Position numbers and translations under genes: made by a program | Shown: piece after piece, positions 8,785 to 16,534 of the stretch | Layout of the letters: each line of letters begins with the position of its first letter | Numbering within the stretch: position 1 is the stretch's first letter | Assembly (NCBI GenBank): GCA_017301975.1 | Contig: JAFLEI010000004.1 | Coordinates: 186,001-250,000 of the forward strand | Direction of reading: 5' to 3' | DNA: 64,000 nucleotides | Source: Verrucomicrobiota bacterium | Lineage (GTDB): Bacteria > Verrucomicrobiota > Verrucomicrobiia > Verrucomicrobiales > Verrucomicrobiaceae | The notes under the pieces: generated by a model | The model's database searches: none | Told to the model about the DNA's origin: nothing | Seen by the model: the letters and a program-made list of their open reading frames with translations, nothing else

Positions 8785-8799
8785 GGCGTGGTTTTCGAG

Positions 8800-8939
8800 C
8801 GTAGGTTTGGCGTGTTTGGCGTCGAGGACATTCCACCACACAAACTCCCCGTCGCCAAACCCCCGACTTCGAGGACGTGCGTACGCCCTCGCGTCTGCCT
8901 TACGCTGGCGGACGGGCGGGCTGTCGCCACACCCATCCC
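8800..8939. repeat. dispersed intergenic repeat, copy A
   Basis: About 140 bases downstream of pdxH that align with the reverse complement of 18900-19042. Shared blocks include CGTGTTTGGCGTCGAG (8811-8826 here; complement of 19014-19029) near one end and CGGGCTGTCGCCAC followed by CCCATCC at the other, with GGACGT-CGTACGCC between. The element covers no plausible gene. Its function is unknown. Confidence 0.75.
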
Positions 8940-8963
8940 ACGGCCAGCACCGATGGCCAAGCC

Positions 8964-8985
8964 AGGAGGCCTTGCCTCCTTTCTC
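8964..8985 (+). terminator. possible weak terminator of pdxH
   Basis: A 7-bp stem AGGAGGC/GCCTCCT (8964-8970, 8974-8980) with a CTT loop is followed by TTCTC. The stem is GC-rich but the T-tract is short and interrupted. Confidence 0.3.
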
Positions 8986-9011
8986 AAAGAAAACCCAACA
9001 CTTCCCTTGCC

Positions 9012-9038
9012 TTTCATTATTTTCAGTTTTTAATGAAA
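9012..9038. promoter_or_regulatory. candidate operator O1 of the GbsR/MarR-type regulator
   Basis: A 27-bp element with perfect 8-bp arms, TTTCATTA (9012-9019) and TAATGAAA (9031-9038), around an 11-bp centre. It ends 2 bases before the GTG start at 9041, where an autorepressor would act. A second, diverged copy lies at 9581-9607 before the next gene. A possible -35 (TTGCCT, 9007-9012) and -10 (TTTAAT, 9029-9034) overlap it and would give a nearly leaderless transcript. Confidence 0.6.
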
Positions 9039-9040
9039 GC

Positions 9041-9562
9041 GTGAGCAAAGAACTACCAGAATGGGAAAAAGCCCGCGAGGAATTCGTGGTCCAGTGGGGT
9101 TCGCTAGGCACGCAGTGGGGCATCCCGCGCACCATGGCCCAGATTCACGCCCTGCTCATGACCGCCCCGGAACCCATGTGCACGGACGACGTCATGGAGC
9201 GCCTGGAAATCAGCCGCGGCAATGCCCACACCAATTTGAAGGATCTCGTCGGCTGGAACCTCGTGCGAATCATCACCAAGAAGGGCGATCGCAAGGAATA
9301 CTTCGAGGCCGAAAAGGACGTCTGGAAGATCTTCATTACCATCTCGAAAGAGCGCAAGCGCCGCGAGATCGAGCCCGCCATCCATCTTCTGCGCGACTGC
9401 GCCGCCCGCACCAAGGACGAAGCCGTTGGCCCAGGGAAGGATTTCCATCAGCAGATGCAGGACCTCGACGAATTCCTCAGCTTCGGCGTCAAAGTCGCCG
9501 ACACCGTGATCTCCATGAAGCACGCCTCCGCCCTGCAGTGGGCCATGCGCCTCCTCGGCTGA
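9041..9562 (+). CDS. GbsR/MarR-family transcriptional regulator
   Basis: A 173-residue winged-helix protein of the GbsR branch. An N-terminal helical segment with WGIPRTMAQIHALLMTAPEP precedes the HTH (about 45-80: TDDVMERLEISRGNAHTNL) and the wing region WNLVRIITKKGDRKEYFEAEKDVW. The C-terminal half is helical. GTG at 9041 is chosen because family homology begins at once (SKELPEWEKAREEFV) and an operator-like palindrome lies directly upstream; the longer in-frame extension runs through the repeat. GbsR-type proteins repress adjacent transport or membrane genes in response to small ligands. Here it heads three overlapping genes for two membrane proteins and a DCC protein. Confidence 0.88.
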   Translation: MSKELPEWEKAREEFVVQWGSLGTQWGIPRTMAQIHALLMTAPEPMCTDDVMERLEISRGNAHTNLKDLVGWNLVRIITKKGDRKEYFEAEKDVWKIFITISKERKRREIEPAIHLLRDCAARTKDEAVGPGKDFHQQMQDLDEFLSFGVKVADTVISMKHASALQWAMRLLG

Positions 9563-9580
9563 TCTTTTTATGCCCATGTA

Positions 9581-9607
9581 TTTCACTAATAACTGAAAAT
9601 TCAGAAT
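9581..9607. promoter_or_regulatory. candidate operator O2, second copy of the 9012-9038 element
   Basis: Read on the + strand, this site matches the reverse complement of O1 at 21 of 27 positions, sharing TTTCA.TAA and AACTGAAAAT. It also contains CTGAA-AA-TTCAG and an AACTG...CAGTT pairing that extends to 9615. It lies between the regulator stop (9562) and the next start (9648), consistent with separate control of the three-gene block. Confidence 0.6.
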
Positions 9608-9647
9608 AAACAGTTTTAATCAACCCAAATACAAACCACACACCCCT

Positions 9648-10064
9648 ATGAACGAAACCGTCATCAGCTACAGCCTCTACCTCATCCTTGCCGTCAGCAT
9701 GACGGTCTGGGTGGCGCGCACCCTCCACAAAAACGGCCGCATCTTCCTCGTCGATTGCTTCAACGGGAACACGGACCTCGCCGACAGCGTCAATCACCTC
9801 CTCGTCGTCGGCTTCTATCTGGTGAACATCGGCTTTGTCTCGCTCTATCTGAAAAGCACCGAGGAAATCAGCGGCGCCCGCGGCGTCTTCGAACTGCTCA
9901 GCGGCAAGATGGGCGTCGTGCTGCTCATGCTCGGCGGCATGCACTTCTTCAATCTCTACGTTTTCACCCGCATGCGCCGCCGCGCCACCCTGGCGAATCT
10001 GCCGCCTCCCGTGCCACCCATGCATCGCGTCAGCAAAGCCAATGACATCCTGGACACGCTGTGA
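9648..10064 (+). CDS. integral membrane protein of unknown function, first gene of the regulated block
   Basis: A 138-residue protein with three predicted membrane segments (about 8-24, 49-67 and 89-107) and a basic, proline-rich C-terminus. I recognise no catalytic motif. Its stop overlaps the next gene's GTG (GTGA), and that gene overlaps the DCC gene (ATGA), so all three are probably co-translated. Operator O2 lies 40 bases upstream. Context suggests a small membrane complex governed by the GbsR-type regulator; this is inference. Confidence 0.7.
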   Translation: MNETVISYSLYLILAVSMTVWVARTLHKNGRIFLVDCFNGNTDLADSVNHLLVVGFYLVNIGFVSLYLKSTEEISGARGVFELLSGKMGVVLLMLGGMHFFNLYVFTRMRRRATLANLPPPVPPMHRVSKANDILDTL

Positions 10065-10513
10065 AGACGTTTGCTCACAAACTCAAACTGTCCCTGGTCG
10101 CTATGTTCTGCGGCTGGGTGGTGTGCAATATCCTCTTCTGGATCTGCAATCTGTCCTGGATGGTGGACCGGTATAAATTCTTCAGCGATTACATCGGCTA
10201 TCTTATATTCATGGGAGTTTGCACTGGGGTAGTGATCATGTGCGCTTGGTTGGTCATCTTCTTTCCTGTTGATGTCTGGGTTTCAGACAACTCCAGGCTG
10301 CGTCGCCCTTGGATTGCATCGATCTGCGGCTTTGTGGCGGGTGCTGCAGTGACTGTAGTTCTATGGCCCTATTTCGCCGGAGCTGGCTGGCTGGCAAAGG
10401 TCACAAGTATGAAATTCTCACTTCAAGACATGCCATACGTCCGTGGGCCTAGCATCACAGGGATGGTGGCAGCGTTTAGCCGGTCCCTTATCGGGAAAAC
10501 ATCAGCTCCATGA
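10061..10513 (+). CDS. integral membrane protein of unknown function, second gene of the block
   Basis: A 150-residue protein with three or four hydrophobic helices (about 9-29, 42-70 and 82-105), many aromatic residues and a short hydrophilic C-terminus. No family is recognised. It begins at a GTG overlapping the previous stop and ends within the ATGA start of the DCC gene. Its codon use looks less GC-biased than its neighbours, which could reflect lower conservation or more recent acquisition. Confidence 0.65.
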   Translation: MKTFAHKLKLSLVAMFCGWVVCNILFWICNLSWMVDRYKFFSDYIGYLIFMGVCTGVVIMCAWLVIFFPVDVWVSDNSRLRRPWIASICGFVAGAAVTVVLWPYFAGAGWLAKVTSMKFSLQDMPYVRGPSITGMVAAFSRSLIGKTSAP

Positions 10514-10944
10514 ACACCCTCACCATCTTCTACGATGCCCGCTGCGGCCTGTGCTCACGCTTCCGCCGCTGGATGCTCGACCAGGCCGCTTATGTGCGGC
10601 TGCAGTTCCTGCCCTATGATTCACCCCAGGCGCTGCGCCTCTGCCCGGCTCTTCCCAGCCTGCGTGCCGATCAGGAAATCGTCGTCATGGGAGATGACGG
10701 CTCCTTGTGGCAGGGTGCCGGCGCCTGGGTCACCTGCCTGTGGGCGCTACGTGAGTACCGCGAGTGGTCCCTGCGGCTCGCCAGTCCGGCGATGCAGCAG
10801 ATCGCCCGCCGCGTGGTGCACTGGATTTCCAGCAACCGCATCGGCCTTTCCCACCTGCTCCGCCTTCGCAGCGATGACGACCTGAAACAGCAGATCACCG
10901 AGGTCGCCTGCAACACCGGGACATGCATCCTCAAGCCTGATTGA
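10510..10944 (+). CDS. DCC family thiol-disulfide oxidoreductase-like protein (DUF393)
   Basis: A 144-residue protein with the defining N-terminal motif FYDARCGLCSRFRRWM, giving D-x-x-C-x-x-C at residues 9-15, on a thioredoxin-like fold. The family is predicted to carry thiol/disulfide chemistry, and it is often next to membrane proteins. The remainder contains the usual GAGAW block and a variable C-terminus with two more cysteines (VACNTGTC). It is the last gene of the GbsR-linked set, overlapping its upstream neighbour by 4 bases. Its redox partner is not identifiable. Confidence 0.88.
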   Translation: MNTLTIFYDARCGLCSRFRRWMLDQAAYVRLQFLPYDSPQALRLCPALPSLRADQEIVVMGDDGSLWQGAGAWVTCLWALREYREWSLRLASPAMQQIARRVVHWISSNRIGLSHLLRLRSDDDLKQQITEVACNTGTCILKPD

Positions 10945-11199
10945 TTGAACCACGTGGGCATCTCTGCCATCCAGAGCAGCGCATGCCACAGGGCTGGTAG
11001 GGAACCGTTGTGCGGGTCCGAAGTTTCGGGTCTGTGGCTTCGATGGCGCTGCAAAAGATGCGCCGTCCATTGAATAGGGAGAGGCAGAAAAGGTCTGGCG
11101 TGCCGCAATACTGCACCATCATGAAAACAACGCTGCATTACAGCACCTCACTCGAATCCTACCTTGAAGGAAGCCGCCGTTCTGCGCTGTAATGGCTGA
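10945..11199. other. intergenic stretch without a supported gene
   Basis: There are 255 bases between the DCC gene and the heme dehydrogenase. The only candidate is a 23-codon ORF (11121-11192) ending 7 bases before the next ATG. It has no recognisable features and may be chance. No clear promoter or terminator was seen. Confidence 0.4.
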
Positions 11200-14100
11200 A
11201 TGTCATTCCTTCGCTGCCTCGTCACCGCATGCACCCTGTCCGCCAGCCTTCATGCCGCCGAGGATAAAATGCGCCTCGTGCGCGAGACGGAGCCACTGAC
11301 TCCAGAGCAGGAGCGCGCGGGATTGCACGTGCCGCCGGGTTTCACCGTGCAGCTCTTTGCCAGCGAGCCGATGATCAACAAGCCCATCAACTTGGCCTTC
11401 GATGCGCGGGGCCGCCTCTGGGTTTCCTCCACCGTCGAGTATCCCTACGCCGCCGACAAAAGCCGATGGTCTGACGAGAAGGGAACGCGCGTCAAAGACA
11501 GCCGCGATGTGATCAAAATCCTCGCAGACACCGATGGCGACGGCAAGGCCGACAAGGTCACCGACTTCGCCGACGGCCTGAACATCCCCACTGGTGTTCT
11601 CCCCTGGCACAAGCCGGAGCACAAAGCCGGCTGCATCGCCTGGAGCATTCCCAACATCTGGTACTTCGCCGACACCGATGGCGACGACAAAGCCGACCAC
11701 CGCGAAATCCTCTTCGGCCCCCTCGGCTATGAAAAAGACACCCACGGCATGTGCAGCAGCTTCCGCATGGGCCTCGATGGCTGGGTCTATGCCTCGCACG
11801 GCTTCAACAACACCAGCCACATCAAGGCGAAGGATGGCAGCACTCTCGATCTCCACAGCGGCAACGTCTTCCGCTTCCGCCCCGATCGTTCACGCGTGGA
11901 AATCTGGACGCACGGCCAGGTCAATCCCTTCGGCCTTTGCTGGGACCGCTTTGGCAATCTCTACAGCGCCGACTGCCACAGCTCGCCCATCTACCAACTC
12001 ATTCGCGGCGCCTGCTACCCCAGCTTCGGCAAACCCGATGACGGCCTCGGCTTCGCCCCCGTGATGTGCCAGCACAGCCACGGTTCCACCGGCATCTGCG
12101 GCATCGTCTATATCGACGGCGGCGTCTGGGGCCCTGAGTGGGACGACCACATGCTCGTCGGCAACTGCGTCACCTCCCGCGTGAACCACGACACAGTCAC
12201 CTTCACCGGCTCCACGCCCAAAGCGAACGAGCAGCCCGACTTCATCACCAGCGCCGACCCCTGGTTCCGCCCAGTCGATCTCCAGCTCGGCCCCGACAAC
12301 GCCCTCTACATCGCCGACTTCTACAACAAAATCATCGGCCACTACGAGGTGCCTCTGGATCATCCCGGCCGCGACAAAGAGCGCGGCAGAATCTGGCGTG
12401 TGGTGAAGGATGACCACGCCAAATCCCTGACCGACTGCCAGTTGGAAAAACTGTCCGACAAAGAGCTGGCTCAGCAGCTGGAGTCTCCAAACCTCGGACG
12501 CCGTTATCTTGCGGGAGAGCTAATCTGCCAGCGAGGCGAGGCAGCATTCGAAGCGGTTGTTTCAGTCATACCTCAATCGAGCCCCAGAATTCCGCCGGCT
12601 CCAGGAATGTCACTGCGCATGGCCCATGGACTCTGGATCGGCGCTCGGTTTGGCAAAGCCGGAGCCAGTCAGTTCAAGCGCATCGAGTCGCTCAATCTCC
12701 TAAACTCCGCCCACTGCTACAAGGTCCTGAGTGCCTTCAGGGATCAGACTGCAGTTCCCGGTTATTTTGCTCACGCTCTGCCTGTGTTTGATCACGTCAC
12801 TGTGCCAGGGGTAAACAGTTCTTTTTCGCCCGCAATCAGCACAGGGCCCATCGTCAGTGAGACGATGGCTTTCGGAATAAAAAATGGCCGGACTTTCGAA
12901 ACGCGCGACTCCGTGGAAAATCGCAAGGCGAAGATCGAGTGTCTCGGTGCTTCTGAAGATCCACGTGCGGTGCAGGAACTGCAATCTTTGCTTTCCAGGG
13001 GAGCCAGGGAGAACGACCCCACGATCACGCTGACCACCAAGATTGCCTTGAGGCGAATTCTCTCCCTGCCCGGGAACTTCAAGGCTCTGCCTCCCGATGC
13101 CACAAGTGCCGCCGAGGTTGTTCTGGCCACGCCAAATGCCGAAGCCAGCGCGTGGCTGTGGCGGATGGAAACTCTCGACTCGAAAGGCTCCATGGCGCGG
13201 CCTTTGATCCTCGGGCACGTCGCTCGCTACGGTGACCCGGAGCTCTTGAAATCCGCGCTTTCTAAGGAACATCAGGAACGCGCCACGAAGTCATCTTCAG
13301 CTCAGCTTGAAATGATTCAGGCCATCCATAACGGCCTCAGCGAGCGCGGAGCCCCCGCCAATCCCGAGCTGCTCCAATGGGCGCAACAACTCGCCACCCA
13401 GCTCCTCGATTCCGCACCGCAGCAGCCCACCCTCGCGTGGACCTCTTCAGGCGATGCCATCTGGTCTTTGCAGCCACGCCAATGCACCGACGGCACTCAG
13501 GCCCAGGTGCTTCAGAGCATGGCCAAAGGCGGTGGCGATGAGGAAAAGCGCAGCGGCATTCTCAAATCCAAAGACTTCGCCGCGCCCGCCAAACTCGTCG
13601 TGTGGATCAACGGCCATCGCGGCCCTCCAACCAGCAAGACGCACGACAAAAACCTCTTGCGAGTGGTGGACGCACAAAGCGGCACCACGCTCGCCAGCGC
13701 CTTCCCACCGCGCAGCGATGTCTGCCAGCGCACCGAGCTGGACCTCTCCAGCCACACCGGCAAATCCGTGCGCCTTGAGATCGTCGATGGCGACGACGGC
13801 AAAGCCTACGCCTGGCTCGGCATCACCCGCATCGAGCCCGCCGTGGTCAGCGTGAACGATTTCCAGAGCGAGGACAGCACCCGCAGCGAGCTCAAGACCC
13901 TCGCCATGATGCTCCAGCACACCGCCCCCGCCGCACTGCGCGAAAAGCTCTCCGCCTACCTGCCACCACGCCCCGCGCCACCCCCGCTGCCCGTTTCACC
14001 CGAGCAGCGCCAGCAGCTCGATGCCCTCATCACCACCCGCTCTGCCGCTTATGCCAAAGCCAAGCCCGACCTCGCAGCAGGCAAGACCGTCTTCACCACC

Positions 14101-14481
14101 AACTGCGCCGTGTGTCATCAGATCCGCGGCACCGGCGGTCTCATCGGCCCGCAGCTCGATGGCATCGGCGCACGCGGCCCCGAGCGCCTGTGCGAGGACA
14201 TCCTCGATCCCAACCGCAACGTGGACGCCCACTTTCACCTGCACACCCTTACCCTCAAAGACGGCAGCACCCTCAGCGGCTTCCTCAAAGGCGAAGCCGG
14301 CCAGGTCCTCATCCTCGCTGACGCCGCAGGTCAGGAGCACCGCGTGTCGAAGAACGATCTCGCCAAAGACCAGACCACGCCCATGTCGCTCATGCCTCCC
14401 GTCTTCGGACAAACGCTGGATGAGAAGAGCTTCATCAATCTGCTCGATTATCTGATCAACGAGAAGGCCACCCCAAAATGA
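11200..14481 (+). CDS. PVC-type heme-binding CxxCH membrane-bound dehydrogenase-like protein
   Basis: A 1093-residue secreted protein. A signal peptide (about 1-20) is followed by a seven-blade beta-propeller related to glucose/sorbosone dehydrogenases (about 40-405: PPGFTVQLFASEPM, FAGLNIPTG-type blades, DNALYIADFYNK). A central helical region and a jelly-roll-like segment follow, then a cytochrome c domain with CAVCH at residues 969-973 and distal GPQLDGIGAR. Such proteins are abundant in Verrucomicrobia and Planctomycetes and probably oxidise sugars in the periplasm, passing electrons to the covalently bound heme. The substrate is unproven. The golvesin-like gene follows by 16 bases and is probably co-transcribed. 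Confidence 0.88.
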   Translation: MSFLRCLVTACTLSASLHAAEDKMRLVRETEPLTPEQERAGLHVPPGFTVQLFASEPMINKPINLAFDARGRLWVSSTVEYPYAADKSRWSDEKGTRVKDSRDVIKILADTDGDGKADKVTDFADGLNIPTGVLPWHKPEHKAGCIAWSIPNIWYFADTDGDDKADHREILFGPLGYEKDTHGMCSSFRMGLDGWVYASHGFNNTSHIKAKDGSTLDLHSGNVFRFRPDRSRVEIWTHGQVNPFGLCWDRFGNLYSADCHSSPIYQLIRGACYPSFGKPDDGLGFAPVMCQHSHGSTGICGIVYIDGGVWGPEWDDHMLVGNCVTSRVNHDTVTFTGSTPKANEQPDFITSADPWFRPVDLQLGPDNALYIADFYNKIIGHYEVPLDHPGRDKERGRIWRVVKDDHAKSLTDCQLEKLSDKELAQQLESPNLGRRYLAGELICQRGEAAFEAVVSVIPQSSPRIPPAPGMSLRMAHGLWIGARFGKAGASQFKRIESLNLLNSAHCYKVLSAFRDQTAVPGYFAHALPVFDHVTVPGVNSSFSPAISTGPIVSETMAFGIKNGRTFETRDSVENRKAKIECLGASEDPRAVQELQSLLSRGARENDPTITLTTKIALRRILSLPGNFKALPPDATSAAEVVLATPNAEASAWLWRMETLDSKGSMARPLILGHVARYGDPELLKSALSKEHQERATKSSSAQLEMIQAIHNGLSERGAPANPELLQWAQQLATQLLDSAPQQPTLAWTSSGDAIWSLQPRQCTDGTQAQVLQSMAKGGGDEEKRSGILKSKDFAAPAKLVVWINGHRGPPTSKTHDKNLLRVVDAQSGTTLASAFPPRSDVCQRTELDLSSHTGKSVRLEIVDGDDGKAYAWLGITRIEPAVVSVNDFQSEDSTRSELKTLAMMLQHTAPAALREKLSAYLPPRPAPPPLPVSPEQRQQLDALITTRSAAYAKAKPDLAAGKTVFTTNCAVCHQIRGTGGLIGPQLDGIGARGPERLCEDILDPNRNVDAHFHLHTLTLKDGSTLSGFLKGEAGQVLILADAAGQEHRVSKNDLAKDQTTPMSLMPPVFGQTLDEKSFINLLDYLINEKATPK

Positions 14482-14497
14482 CCCACCACCCGCTGCC

Positions 14498-15073
14498 ATG
14501 AGATACCTTTTGATCGTCGTGACACTCCTCAGCGCTGCCCTGGCCGCCGAAGCCCTCAAGCACCACCCCAAGGCCATCGCCAACATCCACCCTCCCGGCG
14601 AGGTGGACCGGCCTGAGATGGTCCAATACATCGTGGTAGATCCAGCCACACTCCCCGGCATCGTCGTGGACGAAACCAGCGCGGAACTCGTTGGCGACTG
14701 GCAGTACTCCACCCACACACCGCCCTACGTCGGTCTCGGCTACCTGCACGACAAGAAGGCAGGCAAAGGCACCAAGTCCGTCACCTTCACACCCACGCTG
14801 CCCAAGTCAGGCTGGTACGAAGTGCGGCTCGCTCATTGTTACAACGTACGCCGCTCCACCAAAACGCCTGTGACCATCCATCACGCCGATGGCGAAGCGA
14901 AGATCATCATCAATCAGCAGCAGGAGCCCCCGCACGCCCATCTCTTCCGCACCCTCGGCAGCTTCCGCTTTGAGGCAGGCCGCACCGGCTGGGTGCGCGT
15001 GTCGAACGAAGGCACCGAACCCGACAAGGTCGTGATCGCCGACGCCGTGCAGTTCCTGCCGGCGAAAAAGTAG
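14498..15073 (+). CDS. secreted golvesin C-terminal-like domain protein
   Basis: A 191-residue protein with a clear signal peptide (MRYLLIVVTLLSAALAAE) and a single beta-sandwich of the golvesin/xanthan-lyase CBD type. Diagnostic pieces are YIVVDPATLPGIVVD, GDWQYSTHTPPYVGLGYLHD, the SGWYEVRLAHCYNVRRS strand and the terminal VVIADAVQFLP. These domains are thought to bind polysaccharide. It follows the heme dehydrogenase closely, which fits a shared role in polysaccharide handling. Its TAG stop forms the first bases of a palindromic repeat. Confidence 0.8.
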   Translation: MRYLLIVVTLLSAALAAEALKHHPKAIANIHPPGEVDRPEMVQYIVVDPATLPGIVVDETSAELVGDWQYSTHTPPYVGLGYLHDKKAGKGTKSVTFTPTLPKSGWYEVRLAHCYNVRRSTKTPVTIHHADGEAKIIINQQQEPPHAHLFRTLGSFRFEAGRTGWVRVSNEGTEPDKVVIADAVQFLPAKK

Positions 15074-15178
15074 CCTTGTTGCTGTGCAACAAGGAACCGC
15101 TCCGCAGAATCCACATCTCCGGTAGTTCTGCACAGTTAGTTATTGCGGAGCACCTCCTGTTCCACAGGAACAGGGCTA
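15071..15178. repeat. paired palindromic (BIME-like) intergenic element
   Basis: Two inverted arms, 15071-15106 and 15144-15178, each contain a hairpin of their own: CCTTGTTGCTGTGCAACAAG in the first, CCTGTTCCACAGGAACAGG in the second. The arms end in CGCTCCGCA and TGCGGAGC, which are complementary. The element starts exactly at the TAG stop of the golvesin-like gene. The arrangement resembles bacterial REP/BIME elements. Confidence 0.7.
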
Positions 15179-15189
15179 CTTTGACCCAA

Positions 15190-15223
15190 CAAAAAAGCCG
15201 GGGTCTTTGCGACACCCGGCTTC
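15190..15223 (-). terminator. intrinsic terminator of the sigma factor gene
   Basis: On the - strand, AAGCCGGG (complement of 15215-15222) pairs with CCCGGCTT (complement of 15195-15202), followed by a run of T residues (complement of 15191-15196). It lies 18 bases beyond the stop at 15241. Confidence 0.8.
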
Positions 15224-15240
15224 AAAGTTTGGAGAAGATC

Positions 15241-16134
15241 TTAATCGTCCTCGGCTTCGGCAGCAGCGGCCTTCTTCCGCTTCTTCTTGCCACCAGCATT
15301 GCGCAGCGCCTTCGGAATCGGGTCTTCTTTCTTCTGCAGAGCACGGCGCAGCTTGCGCAGCGCGATGTTTTGCAACTGACGGATACGCTCGCGCGTGACG
15401 CCGAACTCCTGACCGACTTCTTCCAGCGTGCGCGGCTTCTGGCCGGCAAGGCCGAAGCGGGCGTCGATGATCTTGCGTTCGCGTTCGTCGAGAACGGTCA
15501 GCAAGCCATCAAGCTGGCTGTGCATGTTCTTGTGCGAGAGCAGGTCGAAAGGCGTCTGGGCGTTTTCGTCGCCGACGATTTCGCCGAATTCCGTGCTGTC
15601 GTCGTCACTGATCGGGGCATCCAGCGAGGCCGGGCGCATGGAGGCGACCTTGAGCTGGCTGAGCTTGGCGCGATCGATGCCGATTTCTTCGGAGAGTTCG
15701 TCGTCCGTGGGCTCACGGCCCAGTTCTTCGGACATCGCCATGGCCACACGGCGCATCTTGCTGATCTTGTCCACCATGTGGACAGGAAGGCGGATGGTCT
15801 TGGACTGGTTGGCGAGAGCGCGCTTGATGGACTGTTTGATCCACCAGGCGGCGTAGGTTGAAAGTTTGCCACCCTTGTTCGGGTCGAAGCGTTCCACGGC
15901 CTTCATCAGGCCGATGTTTCCTTCGGAAATCAGGTCGAGAAGTGGCAGACCGTAGTTGGCGTAATCCTGGGCGATCTTCACCACGAGGCGCAAGTTCGCA
16001 CGAATCATGTGCGAACGGGCTTCGGGGTCGCCGCGTTTGATGCGTTCAGCAAGCTCGACCTCCTGGTCGGGAGTCAGCAAGTCAGTCTTGCCGATCTCAC
16101 GCAGGTAAATCTTAATGCCTCCGTCGAGTTCCAT
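15241..16134 (-). CDS. compact sigma-70 family RNA polymerase sigma factor (RpoD/RpoS-like, no region 1.1)
   Basis: A 297-residue sigma factor. Region 1.2 starts at once (DGGIKIYLREIGKTDLLT), followed by region 2 with LRLVVKIAQDYANYGLPLLDL, EGNIGLMKAVERFDPNKG and STYAAWWIKQSIKRALANQS, region 3 (VHMVDKISKMRRV) and region 4 (LEEVGQEFGVTRERIRQLQN, the -35 HTH). The N-terminal region 1.1 of housekeeping RpoD is missing and the C-terminus is a Lys/Ala/Glu-rich tail. It is therefore probably an alternative group 2-type factor, though a minimal primary factor cannot be excluded. ATG at 16134 fits the start of region 1.2. A 7-bp hairpin (16164-16181) lies in its leader. Confidence 0.92.
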   Translation of the reverse strand: MELDGGIKIYLREIGKTDLLTPDQEVELAERIKRGDPEARSHMIRANLRLVVKIAQDYANYGLPLLDLISEGNIGLMKAVERFDPNKGGKLSTYAAWWIKQSIKRALANQSKTIRLPVHMVDKISKMRRVAMAMSEELGREPTDDELSEEIGIDRAKLSQLKVASMRPASLDAPISDDDSTEFGEIVGDENAQTPFDLLSHKNMHSQLDGLLTVLDERERKIIDARFGLAGQKPRTLEEVGQEFGVTRERIRQLQNIALRKLRRALQKKEDPIPKALRNAGGKKKRKKAAAAEAEDD

Positions 16135-16534
16135 ATTGAGCGTTCTAAGTGGGTAATACGATACAAGGACCAACGTCCTTGCCCCGCGCTGAGACGCAGG
16201 GGGTAGTCAGTATAAAAGCAATTTCACACTTCGCTCGTGTTTTTTGAGCAAGTTTGCAGCCAGTATAGAATGATGGACTGGAGGAAAGTGGCACGAGTGA
16301 AGAATAGACAACCTCCGTTCAACTAAACTTTCGGATGATCGTCAACATCATTTCTAAAAAAAGTTAAGATTTGTTAATAAAAATACCTGCAAACAGGCCC
16401 TTTTTCAGCTTTGAGAGCCTTCGGACTGAATGTTTCGCCCTAGCCATCGTCGGCATTTTTGTCCTTTCCCGATGCAGCCGCCCGCTTGACACTGCCCCGC
16501 CCCGCCCCGACTTACTGCCCCCTCAAAACCTGCC
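16135..16534. other. 400-bp divergent intergenic region between the sigma factor and pdhB
   Basis: No gene is supported. It holds a perfect 7-bp hairpin with a CAAC loop (16164-16181) in the sigma leader; two TATACT hexamers on the - strand (complements of 16209-16214 and 16262-16267) without good -35 partners; an AT-rich tract (16320-16390); and a TTGACA at 16486-16491 on the + strand with no convincing -10 before pdhB. It must carry both divergent promoters and could hide a small RNA. Confidence 0.5.

Noticed and set aside
11121..11192. A 23-codon ORF ending 7 bases before the heme dehydrogenase ATG, a possible leader peptide.
   Set aside because: No runs of regulatory codons, no attenuator hairpin and no conservation evidence; kept only as a remark.
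16209..16267. Two TATACT hexamers on the - strand as sigma-factor promoters.
   Set aside because: No acceptable -35 hexamer lies 16-18 bases upstream of either.
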